Origin: Bacteroidota bacterium
GTDB taxonomy: Bacteria > Bacteroidota > Bacteroidia > Chitinophagales > Chitinophagaceae
Direction: 5' to 3'
DNA length: 47,898 nucleotides
NCBI GenBank assembly: GCA_029555415.1
Contig: JAKPSI010000089.1
Coordinates: 1 to 47,898 of the forward strand
Shown piece by piece: positions 7,579 to 15,531 of this stretch. How positions within the stretch are numbered: position 1 is the stretch's first letter; each line of letters starts with the position of its first letter. The notes under the pieces are model-generated. The model was not told the DNA's origin, searched no databases, and worked only from the letters and a program-made list of their open reading frames with translations. A program made the translations under genes and the position numbers.

Positions 7579-8718
7579 ATGAATTTTCAGTCTTCAGAAA
7601 TTACAGATCAGGTGCGGCAGACCGCCCGCGACTTTGCCCGTCAGCATATCAAACCGCATGTGATGGAATGGGATGAAAGCCAGGAATTCCCGGTCCCCGT
7701 TTTCAAACAAATGGGGGAACTTGGTTTGATGGGCGTACTCGTGCCGCATGAATATGGCGGTGCCGGTCTCGGTTATTTTGAATACAAGGTCATCATTGAA
7801 GAGATCGCCCGGGTATGTGGTTCCATCGGCCTCAGTCTCGCCGCACATAATTCACTCTGCACCGGTCATATCCTCACACACGCTAACGAAGAACAGAAAA
7901 AGAAATATTTACCCAAACTCGCTACGGCGGAATGGATCGGTGCCTGGGGGCTCACAGAACCCAATACCGGCAGTGATGCAGGGAATATGAAATGCACCGC
8001 GGTGAAGGAAGGGAACGACTGGATCCTCAATGGCACCAAGAACTGGATCACACATGGCCGAACCGGTGATGTGGCGGTCGTGATCTGCCGCACCGGAGAA
8101 CCCCGCGCGAAGAACAATGCAACAGCCTTCATCGTTGAAAAAGGTACACCCGGTTTCAGTGGGGGCAAGAAAGAGAACAAACTCGGTATGCGCGCCAGTG
8201 AAACCGCAGAAATGATATTTGAGAACTGCAGGATATCCGATGCGCAACGCATCGGTGAAGTAGGGGATGGATTCAAACAAGCGCTGAAAGTGCTCGATGG
8301 CGGTCGTATCTCCATCGCCTCTCTCGCCCTCGGTATCGCCAAAGGCGCTTATGATGCAGCCGTTCAGTACGCACAGGAACGCCAGCAATTCGATCAGCCG
8401 ATCTCAAAATTCCAGGCTATTTCTTTCAAACTGGCGGATATGGCCACCGAGATCGCCGCATCTGAAATGCTGATCCTGCAGGCCTGTGACCTCAAGGACC
8501 GTCACCTGCCCGTTACCCGCGAATCCGCCATGGCCAAGTATTACGCCAGTGAAACTTCCGTGAAAGTCGCCAACGACGCCGTCCAGATCTTCGGCGGCTA
8601 CGGATATACCAAAGACTTCCCCGTAGAAAAATTCTATCGTGATGCGAAACTCTGTACGATCGGAGAGGGGACGAGTGAGATACAGAAGGTTGTGATAGCG
8701 AGAGAGATCCTTAAATAG
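7579..8718 (+). CDS. Acyl-CoA dehydrogenase (short/branched-chain type)
   Basis: 379 aa, standard for the family. It oxidises acyl-CoA to trans-2-enoyl-CoA with FAD, the first step of beta-oxidation or branched-chain amino-acid breakdown. The N-terminal helical domain is followed by the FAD-binding signature WIGAWGLTEPNTGSDAG (about 115-135) and WILNGTKNWITHG. The C-terminal domain has QIFGGYGYTKDFPVEKFYRDAK and IGEGTSEIQ, with the likely catalytic base E363. A 16-bp palindrome, uORF and hairpin precede it, and a GAGGAGAT Shine-Dalgarno lies 7 bp before the ATG. It is monocistronic: its TAG stop begins a TAGTCNN heptad tract, and the next gene is convergent. Chain-length specificity cannot be read from sequence. 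Confidence 0.93.
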   Translation: MNFQSSEITDQVRQTARDFARQHIKPHVMEWDESQEFPVPVFKQMGELGLMGVLVPHEYGGAGLGYFEYKVIIEEIARVCGSIGLSLAAHNSLCTGHILTHANEEQKKKYLPKLATAEWIGAWGLTEPNTGSDAGNMKCTAVKEGNDWILNGTKNWITHGRTGDVAVVICRTGEPRAKNNATAFIVEKGTPGFSGGKKENKLGMRASETAEMIFENCRISDAQRIGEVGDGFKQALKVLDGGRISIASLALGIAKGAYDAAVQYAQERQQFDQPISKFQAISFKLADMATEIAASEMLILQACDLKDRHLPVTRESAMAKYYASETSVKVANDAVQIFGGYGYTKDFPVEKFYRDAKLCTIGEGTSEIQKVVIAREILK

Positions 8719-8750
8719 TCGGTAGTCGTTAGTCTGTAGTCTTTAGTCTT
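8716..8750 (+). repeat. TAGTC heptad tract starting at the acyl-CoA dehydrogenase stop
   Basis: Five exact heptads, TAGTCGG, TAGTCGT, TAGTCTG, TAGTCTT and TAGTCTT. The first TAG is the stop codon of the dehydrogenase. Confidence 0.9.
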
Positions 8751-8865
8751 TTCTAAAGATCTTCCCTTTTGGATTTAAGAACCGGTATTCATTAGCAAAA
8801 CTTGTCCAATGAAGTGCCGCTTAAGAAACGTCAGATGACTATTTAAAAGTTGCTGCTTAGCATGT

Positions 8866-8898
8866 ACTAAAGACTAACGATAAAAGACTAACGACTGC
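8866..8898 (-). repeat. TAGTC heptad tract after the ABC exporter
   Basis: On the minus strand the tract begins 11 nt after the start of the exporter TAA stop and runs TAGTCTT, TTATCGT, TAGTCTT, TAGTACA. It mirrors the tract at 8716-8750, so the convergent pair is flanked by an inverted repeat about 110 bp apart. Confidence 0.85.
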
Positions 8899-10704
8899 TT
8901 AGCGAACTTCCTGCATCTCCACCAGCTTCTTATAAAACCCGTTCTGCTTCAGCAGCTGTTCATGATTCCCTCTTTCAACGATCTTTCCTTTTTGTAAGAC
9001 GATGATCTCATCCGCGTGACGGATGGTGCTGAGTCGGTGTGCGATCACGATACTGGTCCTGTGCTGCATCATATTGTTGATGGCATCCTGCACCAGTCTT
9101 TCGCTTTCAGTATCGAGTGAGGAAGTGGCTTCGTCAAGAATGAGAATGGGCGGGTTCTTCACCACTGCGCGCGCGATGGTCAGCCGCTGGCGTTCACCTC
9201 CGCTGAGTTTATTGCCGCGGTCGCCGATATTGCTGTCGTATCCGTTCTCCTTGTGCTGGATGAAATCATGCGCGTTCGCCACTTTTGCGGCCTGGATGAT
9301 CTCTTCATCCGTTGCGTTCTCTTTACCCAAACGGATATTATTGCCGATCGTGTCATTGAAAAGGATAGGCTCCTGTGTAACGATGCTCATCAGTCCGCGC
9401 AGCGATTGCAATGAGTATTCCCGGATGTTCACCCCATCGATCAGCAGTTCACCGGAGGTCACGTCATGGAAACGAGGGACCAGATCGGCCAGTGTGGATT
9501 TACCGGCACCGGAGGAACCCACCAGCGCAACTGTTTTTCCTTTTTCGATCACCAGGTCGATACCATCCAGGATCACGGCGTCATCATAAGCGAAACGGAC
9601 ATTACGGAATTCGATCCGGTCCTGAAAGGCCGGGATCTGTTTGCCATTCGGATTGTCATCCACCGTAACCGGTGTTTTCAGTATCTCTTCGATCCGCGCG
9701 ATGGCCGCGGAACCTTTGTGCATATTGCTGAAGGAAGTGGAGAGGGCCTTGACCGGTGTGATGATCTGGTAGAACATCGCCAGATAGGTCAGGAAGATAT
9801 CAGGCGGCATGATCTTTTGTCCGAGTACGAGCTGTCCGCCGAACCACAGGATGCCCACGAATACCAGCACCCCCATGAATTCTGATACCGGTGAAGCCAT
9901 ATCCCGGCGACGGCTGATCTTGTTGCGTACCGTCAGCAGTTCATCGTTGATGTGATTATATCTTTTACGCAGCAGGGGTTCGATATTGAAAGCCTTGATC
10001 ACCCTCAATCCGTTCAGTGTTTCATCCAGTACCGATAAAGCTTCGCCTTGTTTGATGGCCGCTTCATTCGATTGTCTTTTCAGGACCCTGGAGATCCTGC
10101 CGAGTACGAATCCGATCACCGGTATCCCGAACAGGATGGCGATGGTCAGTTGCGGACTCATATAGAACATCACCGCGAACGTGATGATGATCGTGAGCGG
10201 GTCCCGGATCCAGCCTTCCAGCGCGCCTACCAGCGATGCTTCCACTTCGGCCACATCATTCGTGGTACGGCTGATCAGATCACCCTTCCTTTTTTCTGTG
10301 AAATATCCGATCGGCAGCTGCAGGATCTTGTTGTAGAGTTCCGTCCGCAGATGATTCACGATCCGGTTCTTCAGCGGGTTCAGGATATAGAAAGAAAGAT
10401 AGATGAACAGGTTCTTGAGGAAGATCGATGTCGCGATCAGTATGCAAATGATCCCCAGCAATGTCACCGGCGAAAGATCACCGATCAGCCCCAGTGCGAA
10501 CTGACGGAGCGATTCCGTCGTGGGATTCTTGGCGGCCTGGGTCAGGATGGAGTTATCGCCGTTGAAAATGAGTTTGAAGAAAGGGGCCAGCATCCCGAAC
10601 GAGGTGACCGAGAATACGATGGAAAGGATGGTACAAAGAAAATAGAGCGCGATCTTTCCTTTATAGGCCTTCAAATACTGAAAAATCCGTGAATATTGCT
10701 TCAT
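8899..10704 (-). CDS. ABC exporter, fused membrane and ATPase domains (MsbA-like)
   Basis: 601 aa half-transporter of the type I exporter class. Six membrane helices occupy about residues 15-320, including an intracellular loop with the ERKGDLISRTTNDV coupling motif. The ATPase domain (about 360-601) has Walker A GSSGAGKST (396-404, K402), Q-loop TQEPILF, signature LSGGERQR, Walker B ILILDEATSS and the H-loop in IAHRLST. It should act as a homodimer in the inner membrane. Length and architecture match MsbA-like lipid A or lipid flippases, but multidrug exporters look the same, so the substrate is inferred. It is divergent from rbfA and convergent with the acyl-CoA dehydrogenase gene. Confidence 0.9.
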   Translation of the reverse strand: MKQYSRIFQYLKAYKGKIALYFLCTILSIVFSVTSFGMLAPFFKLIFNGDNSILTQAAKNPTTESLRQFALGLIGDLSPVTLLGIICILIATSIFLKNLFIYLSFYILNPLKNRIVNHLRTELYNKILQLPIGYFTEKRKGDLISRTTNDVAEVEASLVGALEGWIRDPLTIIITFAVMFYMSPQLTIAILFGIPVIGFVLGRISRVLKRQSNEAAIKQGEALSVLDETLNGLRVIKAFNIEPLLRKRYNHINDELLTVRNKISRRRDMASPVSEFMGVLVFVGILWFGGQLVLGQKIMPPDIFLTYLAMFYQIITPVKALSTSFSNMHKGSAAIARIEEILKTPVTVDDNPNGKQIPAFQDRIEFRNVRFAYDDAVILDGIDLVIEKGKTVALVGSSGAGKSTLADLVPRFHDVTSGELLIDGVNIREYSLQSLRGLMSIVTQEPILFNDTIGNNIRLGKENATDEEIIQAAKVANAHDFIQHKENGYDSNIGDRGNKLSGGERQRLTIARAVVKNPPILILDEATSSLDTESERLVQDAINNMMQHRTSIVIAHRLSTIRHADEIIVLQKGKIVERGNHEQLLKQNGFYKKLVEMQEVR

Positions 10705-10805
10705 TAATGGACTGGCTGAACCAGTGAATCCGCAAAGTAACTACTTTTACAGCGTCCGCCGAAGTCCCGCACCCGCGGTAACCGGTGAACGGTAAATTTT
10801 AAGGT

Positions 10806-11168
10806 ATGGAAGAAGGAAAAAGGCAAAAACAGATCGCAGGACTCCTGAACGAAGAGATGAACCTCATTTTTCAGCGGCTTAGTCTGTCCATGATCGGCGG
10901 CGGAATGGTATCCATTTCCGGCGTGAAAGTAACCCCTGACCTGCTGGAAGCCAGGTTCTACCTCAGCTTTTTCCAGGTGCAGGATCCGGAAGCGGCCCTC
11001 GGCAAGATCGAAGAACGCCACCATGAGATCAAAAAAGAACTCTCCGCCCGCGTTCGCCACCAGCTACGCAGCATCCCCGTCCTGAAATTCTTCCGCGACG
11101 ACACCCTCGATCATGTCTTCAAAATGGAAGAACTTTTCAAAAAAATTAAAGACCCCGGAACTGAATAG
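10806..11168 (+). CDS. rbfA: 30S ribosome-binding factor A
   Basis: 120 aa, the usual length. It is a single KH-like domain protein that binds the 30S subunit and assists 16S rRNA 5'-end maturation. Features include the N-terminal RQKQIAGLLNEEMNLIFQR helix, the GGMVSISGVKVTPDLLEARFYLSFF strand pair, and the C-terminal RHQLRSIPVLKFFRDDTLDHVFKMEELF, which corresponds to the conserved R..P.L.F..D.S...........L stretch of RbfA. A TACTTTTA sequence (one mismatch to the -7 consensus) lies at about 10743-10750. The permease gene follows on the same strand, separated by a heptad tract. Confidence 0.93.
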   Translation: MEEGKRQKQIAGLLNEEMNLIFQRLSLSMIGGGMVSISGVKVTPDLLEARFYLSFFQVQDPEAALGKIEERHHEIKKELSARVRHQLRSIPVLKFFRDDTLDHVFKMEELFKKIKDPGTE

Positions 11169-11179
11169 TGTTGTTCCCC

Positions 11180-11213
11180 CCATTATCAATTATCCATTAT
11201 CATTTTTCAATTA
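11180..11213 (-). repeat. Heptad tract between rbfA and the permease
   Basis: TATCAAT, TATCCAT, TATCATT, TTTCAAT heptads on the plus strand, equivalent to the TGATAAT family on the minus strand. Unlike most tracts it is antisense to the preceding gene. It argues that the permease starts after 11213. Confidence 0.75.
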
Positions 11214-11220
11214 TAACCTG

Positions 11221-12444
11221 TTGTACTTCTTATTCGCCTGGAGATACTTCAAAGCAAAAAAATCCACCAACGCGATCAACATCATTGCGTGGATCAGTAT
11301 CCTCGCGATGATCATCGGTACCGCGGCCCTCATCCTGGTGCTGAGTGTATTCAATGGTTTCGAAGGACTCGTTAAATCGCTCTACTCTTCTTTTTATCCT
11401 GATCTCAAAGTTTCTCCGGTTGAAGGAAAGACGATGCAGGTGACCGATGCACAGCTCAAACAACTGAAAGGGTTGTCGGGGGTGAAGATCTATTCCCTGG
11501 TGGCGGAAGACAAAGCCCTGCTGCAGAATGGCGATTATCAGTCGCTCGTATATGTAAAAGGCGTGGATGAGAACTACCGTTATCTCTCCGGTGTGGAAGC
11601 CAATCTCTACAATGGAGTGTATGATCTGGGTGATGAGGATATTCCCAAACTCATCCTCGGGGTCGGACTGGAAGGGGCTTTGCAGGTTCGGGCCGACAGG
11701 AATGCTTTCAAACTGAATATCTATTTCGGCCGCCGCGGCAAAGGGGAGCAACTGGATCCGCTGGAGAATTTCAGCAACGATACGGTCCGAACATCCGCCG
11801 CATTCCGCATTCAGCAGGACTTCGATAACAAGTACGCCATCACCAATATCGCTTTCGTGAAACGCGCGCTGAAGCTGAATGAAAATGAATTTACCGGAAT
11901 TGAGATCGCACTTAGTGATCCCGGCGCAGCGGAAAAGATAAAGAGCAAAGTGAAGGAGATATTCGGGGAGAAAGCATCCGTGCAAACACGCTATGAACAG
12001 AACAGTGGTTTGTACAGTGTCATGACCATGGAACGCTGGGCGATCTATGCTGTGTTATGTCTGATCCTCGTTGTGGCCGCGTTCAATATGATCGGCGCGC
12101 TGACGATGCTGGTGCTGGAAAAACAAAAAGATATCAGCGTACTGCATGCATTGGGGGGCAATCGCTCATTCATTCAAAGGATCTTTCTCGGAGAAGGGAT
12201 GTTGCTGGCCATCATCGGAGGTGGGATCGGTATGTTACTCGCCTGGCTGATCGCTTTTCTGCAGGTCAAGTTTCATCTCATCCCGCTGGAAGGGGGCTCC
12301 TTCCTGATCGATTATTTCCCGGTCAAATTACGGCTCGCCGATTTTCTGCTGGTAGGCGTCACCGTATTCGTCATCGCCTTACTCGCTTCCTGGATACCTT
12401 CACGCAAAGCGGCACGGCAGCAGTTCTCGCTGCGCGCAGAATAA
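11221..12444 (+). CDS. LolC/LolE-type ABC transporter permease
   Basis: About 407 aa from the TTG at 11221 (LYFLFAWRYFKAKK), just after a heptad tract; an upstream in-frame ATG at 11113 would overlap rbfA and read through the repeat, so I rejected it. The fold is FtsX/MacB-like: one membrane helix near 20-45, a large periplasmic domain (about 50-260), then three helices with VLCLILVVAAFNMIGALTMLVLEKQKDI and the conserved LHALGGNRSFIQRIFLGEG loop. LolCDE extracts lipoproteins from the inner membrane in Proteobacteria; Bacteroidota homologues are annotated alike. The ATPase partner (LolD) is not adjacent. Confidence 0.85.
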   Translation: MYFLFAWRYFKAKKSTNAINIIAWISILAMIIGTAALILVLSVFNGFEGLVKSLYSSFYPDLKVSPVEGKTMQVTDAQLKQLKGLSGVKIYSLVAEDKALLQNGDYQSLVYVKGVDENYRYLSGVEANLYNGVYDLGDEDIPKLILGVGLEGALQVRADRNAFKLNIYFGRRGKGEQLDPLENFSNDTVRTSAAFRIQQDFDNKYAITNIAFVKRALKLNENEFTGIEIALSDPGAAEKIKSKVKEIFGEKASVQTRYEQNSGLYSVMTMERWAIYAVLCLILVVAAFNMIGALTMLVLEKQKDISVLHALGGNRSFIQRIFLGEGMLLAIIGGGIGMLLAWLIAFLQVKFHLIPLEGGSFLIDYFPVKLRLADFLLVGVTVFVIALLASWIPSRKAARQQFSLRAE

Positions 12445-12452
12445 GCAATAGC

Positions 12453-12600
12453 GGATAATTGATAGTGGAGAAATGATAATGGAGAGCACACAGAGATAAG
12501 AAGTTCCTACACATAGAAAGGGCACAAAGTAAAAACTATGTGCCCTTTCTCTTTTATGTGGATCTATGTGCCTTTGTGCACTATGTGTTTAAGCTTTCGC
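12453..12600. repeat. Heptad tract followed by a GTGCC/TATGTG repeat cluster
   Basis: GGATAAT, TGATAGT, GGAGAAA, TGATAAT heptads (12455-12482) start 11 nt after the permease TAA. Next lies a block of CACAGAG/ACATAG and TATGTGCC-type repeats with about 10-bp spacing (12482-12600). That block contains the bidirectional hairpin at 12515-12550. Confidence 0.7.
12515..12555. terminator. Bidirectional terminator between convergent permease and transketolase genes
   Basis: Perfect 12-bp stem AGAAAGGGCACA (12515-12526) with 12539-12550 and a 12-nt loop. The stem is followed by CTTTT on the plus strand. It is built from the repeat cluster that surrounds it. Confidence 0.65.
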
Positions 12601-12620
12601 TCTGTGCTCTTACCTCTGAA

Positions 12621-13454
12621 TTAATAATCAGCGAGGGTAGAAGGCAACTGCGCCAGTGCTTTTGCCAATTGCTCATCATTGGGCGCGATGCCATGCCACT
12701 CGTGGGTGCCTTCCATGAAATCGACGCCTTTGCCCATCGCGGTGTGCATCAGGATGCAGACAGGCTGACCTTTGCCGCACATGGTTTTCGCTTTTTCAAG
12801 TGTTGCAACAACATCATCCATATCATTACCATTCATTTCCAGAGTGAGCCATCCGAAGGAGCGGAATTTCTCGGGCAGGTTACCCAGGGTCATTACTTTA
12901 TCGGTCGGTCCGTCGATCTGCTGGCCGTTCCAGTCGATCGTCGCGATCAGATTATCCACTTTATGGTGTGCGGCAAAAAGAGCCGCTTCCCAGATCTGGC
13001 CTTCATCCAGTTCGCCGTCACCATGGAGAGAGAATACAAAACGATCATCACCGTTGAGCTTTTTTGCCAGTGCCGCACCTGCTGCATTGCTCAATCCCTG
13101 ACCCAATGAACCGGATGCCATGCGGATACCCGGAAGATGTTCGTGGGTAGCAGGATGGCCCTGTAAACGGGAGTTCAGTTTGCGGAAACTGGCCAATTCT
13201 TTGATATCAAAGTAGCCTGCACGTGCCAGGGCGGAATAGAACAGGGGGGAAACGTGCCCGTTGGACAGGAAGAAGACATCTTCACCCTTACCATCCATAT
13301 GAAAAGCGGGATCATGCTTCATCACCTTGAAATACAAGGCAGTAACGAAATCGGCACAGCCCAGAGAGCCCCCGGGGTGGCCACTGCTGGCACCATGTAC
13401 CATTCTTACGATATCCCTCCGGATCTGGGTAGCAATGTCTTTTAATGCAGGCAT
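12621..13454 (-). CDS. Transketolase, N-terminal subunit only
   Basis: 277 aa, covering only the thiamine-diphosphate pyrophosphate-binding half of transketolase. Markers are SSGHPGGSLGCADF, FFLSNGHVSPLFYSAL, ASGSLGQGLSNAAGAA, the GDG...N motif GDGELDEGQIWEAALFAAHHKVDN and the Mg-binding WNGQQIDG. Transketolase moves two-carbon units in the pentose phosphate pathway. Split transketolases exist in many bacteria and archaea as adjacent N- and C-terminal genes, but here neither flank encodes the C-terminal (pyrimidine-binding) subunit: downstream is a convergent permease and upstream a divergent glycosyltransferase. The partner must be elsewhere in the genome. Confidence 0.92.
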   Translation of the reverse strand: MPALKDIATQIRRDIVRMVHGASSGHPGGSLGCADFVTALYFKVMKHDPAFHMDGKGEDVFFLSNGHVSPLFYSALARAGYFDIKELASFRKLNSRLQGHPATHEHLPGIRMASGSLGQGLSNAAGAALAKKLNGDDRFVFSLHGDGELDEGQIWEAALFAAHHKVDNLIATIDWNGQQIDGPTDKVMTLGNLPEKFRSFGWLTLEMNGNDMDDVVATLEKAKTMCGKGQPVCILMHTAMGKGVDFMEGTHEWHGIAPNDEQLAKALAQLPSTLADY

Positions 13455-13668
13455 AATGAGATTAGTATTGTGATGATTAAACTTTACTTATCTTTGGTCT
13501 TCAAACCTCTGATTAGTGTTGCAAATGTGCAACCTTTTTCCTTAAGAAATCCATCCGGATTCATTAAAAAAACCGTTGCTTTCGCCGTGTGATTGATCGT
13601 CATGATTTAGTAATACCAAAGTGTATTAAATATTTGATTAATATTAGTGGAACTACTTAGTTAAACCT

Positions 13669-13676
13669 TATTTTTG
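13669..13676 (+). promoter_or_regulatory. -7 element TATTTTTG of the WecA-like gene
   Basis: Perfect TAnnTTTG 20 bp before the ATG at 13696; the region upstream is AT-rich. Confidence 0.5.
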
Positions 13677-13695
13677 CATTCCAAAACCCTGTTTG

Positions 13696-14832
13696 ATGCT
13701 AGATGTCTTATTGACAGCTTCGGTCGCCTTTATCATCACTTTCCTTGCAATTCCAGTTGTTTTGCAGGTAGCTGAGCAAAAAAAGCTCTTCGACGTACCC
13801 GATGAAAGGAAAATTCACACACATCCGGTCGCATCACTGGGTGGCGTTGGCATCTTCGGCGGTTTTCTGCTGGCTTCCCTTTTATCCATCCAGGGCTATC
13901 TTAACCCTGAATTCCAATACTTTTTCGCTGCGGCACTGGTTATTTTCTTTCTGGGACTGAAAGATGACCTTATGGTCCTTTCCGCTTCCAAGAAATTCAT
14001 CGGCCAGGTCATCGCTGCTTCCATTCTGATCCACCTGGGTGGCATCCGGCTTGACAGTATGTTCGGCCTCTTCGGATTCCAGCAGGTTCCGGAAGCTTTT
14101 GGTCTTGCACTTTCCTACCTCACTATCATCGTTGTGATCAACAGTTTCAACCTGATCGATGGGGTGGATGGTCTCGCAGCCAGCCTCGGTATCCTTTCCA
14201 TGCTCGTCTTTGGTGTCTATTTCTTCGCGGTCGATCAGCAGGCATATGCGCTGCTCGCGTTCGCCATGGCAGGCAGTCTGGCCGCATTCCTCATTTTCAA
14301 CCACAGTCCGGCAAAAATATTCATGGGTGACTCCGGTTCGCTCATGATCGGTCTCATCAACTCGATCCTCGTGATCAAGTTCATCAATGTGGCCAACTCA
14401 CCCCTGATCGCCATTCCTGTTCATTCAGCGGTTGCGGTCGGCTTTGCGATCCTCATCGTTCCCCTGCTGGATACACTCCGCGTATTCAGTATCCGGATCC
14501 TGAACGGCCGCTCACCTTTCACTCCTGACCGTAACCATGTACATCACTTACTGCTCGATCGTGGCCTCGGCCATGCGGCAGTGACGTATACCTGCGTAGC
14601 GGTCAATGTCCTCTTCATTGCTGTTGCATGGTTCTTCCGCAGCATGCCAACAACCTGGTTGCTGTTCTCCATGTGTGTTACAGCCTTTGCAGGTCTTGGT
14701 CTGCTGTACTACTACCGCAACAAGCCCCGTCAGATGGTCATTGCAAAAAGGCTGAATGGTACAACAGAACTCAAGACCGCTTCCAAAGTGGTTACCCTCA
14801 CCAAGGAATCAGCAGCTGCAGACAGTAATTAG
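13696..14832 (+). CDS. Undecaprenyl-phosphate sugar-1-phosphate transferase (WecA/MraY superfamily)
   Basis: About 378 aa, polytopic membrane protein with roughly ten helices. It catalyses transfer of a HexNAc-1-phosphate from a UDP-sugar to undecaprenyl phosphate, starting surface polysaccharide or teichoic-type polymer synthesis. Family motifs in order: GLKDDLMVLSASKKFIGQ (Mg-binding DD), NSFNLIDGVDGLAAS, PAKIFMGDSGSLMIG and the cytoplasmic RNHVHHLLLDRG His-rich motif of the WecA/TagO branch. I took the ATG at 13696, since the TTG immediately before it is less likely. Which sugar is used is not decided by sequence. Confidence 0.9.
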   Translation: MLDVLLTASVAFIITFLAIPVVLQVAEQKKLFDVPDERKIHTHPVASLGGVGIFGGFLLASLLSIQGYLNPEFQYFFAAALVIFFLGLKDDLMVLSASKKFIGQVIAASILIHLGGIRLDSMFGLFGFQQVPEAFGLALSYLTIIVVINSFNLIDGVDGLAASLGILSMLVFGVYFFAVDQQAYALLAFAMAGSLAAFLIFNHSPAKIFMGDSGSLMIGLINSILVIKFINVANSPLIAIPVHSAVAVGFAILIVPLLDTLRVFSIRILNGRSPFTPDRNHVHHLLLDRGLGHAAVTYTCVAVNVLFIAVAWFFRSMPTTWLLFSMCVTAFAGLGLLYYYRNKPRQMVIAKRLNGTTELKTASKVVTLTKESAAADSN

Positions 14833-14884
14833 GCCTTTCATTCGGGTCAGATGCCGCGGGCTTTTTTAGAAAGTTCCCGTACCT

Positions 14885-14892
14885 TAACTTTG
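14885..14892 (+). promoter_or_regulatory. -7 element TAACTTTG of frr
   Basis: Perfect TAnnTTTG ending 19 bp before the frr ATG, predicting a leader of about 14 nt. Confidence 0.55.
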
Positions 14893-14911
14893 TCTCCCTC
14901 AATGAACAACT

Positions 14912-15475
14912 ATGTCAGAAGAAATTTCCTCCATTATTACTACCGCTGATGAGCATATGCTGAAAGCCATCGGCCACCTTGAAGCAGAACTCGTAAAGAT
15001 CAGGGCCGGAAAAGCCAACCCCCAGATGCTCGATGGTATCGTGGTGGATTATTACGGATCACCCATGCCTATTAATCAGGTAGCGAATATCAGTGTAACG
15101 GATGCCCGTACGCTGACCATTCAGCCCTGGGAAAAGAATATGCTTCAGCCCATCGAACGTTCCATCATCGCCGCCAATATCGGTATCAACCCGCAGAACG
15201 ACGGTAACCTCATCCGCCTCTTCCTGCCCCCGCTGACCGAAGAGCGCCGGAAAGAACTGGTAAAGAAATGCCAGGGTGAAGGAGAGCAATCCCGTATCGC
15301 GATCCGCAATATCCGCCGTGACGCGATCGAGCACATCAAGAAATTACAGAAGGATGGTCTGAGTGAAGATGCTGCAAAGGATGCCGAAGCGGATATGCAG
15401 AAGGTGACCGACAAATTCATTTCACTGGTCGAGAAACACCTGAACCAGAAAGAAAAAGAGATCATGACCGTATAA
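14912..15475 (+). CDS. frr: Ribosome-recycling factor
   Basis: 187 aa, typical length. With EF-G it splits post-termination ribosomes. The three-helix tail contains the conserved blocks LVKIRAGKANPQMLDGIVVDYYGSP, LTIQPWEK, IERSIIAANIGINPQNDGNLIRLFLPPLTEERRKELVKKC and the RNIRRDA hinge. Monocistronic: it has its own -7 element, and its terminator hairpin (15498-15531) runs into the 3' end of the convergent EamA gene. In many bacteria frr follows pyrH; that is not the case here. Confidence 0.97.
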   Translation: MSEEISSIITTADEHMLKAIGHLEAELVKIRAGKANPQMLDGIVVDYYGSPMPINQVANISVTDARTLTIQPWEKNMLQPIERSIIAANIGINPQNDGNLIRLFLPPLTEERRKELVKKCQGEGEQSRIAIRNIRRDAIEHIKKLQKDGLSEDAAKDAEADMQKVTDKFISLVEKHLNQKEKEIMTV

Positions 15476-15497
15476 AAGTCCGGTCTGAATTCATAGT

Positions 15498-15531
15498 GAA
15501 AGCAATACCATCAGGTGTTGCTTTCTTTTTT
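15498..15531 (+). terminator. frr terminator overlapping the convergent gene's 3' end
   Basis: Stem GAAAGCAATACC (15498-15509) with 15514-15525 containing one G-U pair, loop ATCA, then six T. The right arm and T-run lie within the last five codons of the EamA gene (stop at 15511-15513). Confidence 0.85.

Noticed and set aside
11113-11220. Upstream extension of the LolC/E permease into rbfA
   Set aside because: The extension overlaps rbfA and reads through a heptad tract; the membrane protein's natural start is after it.
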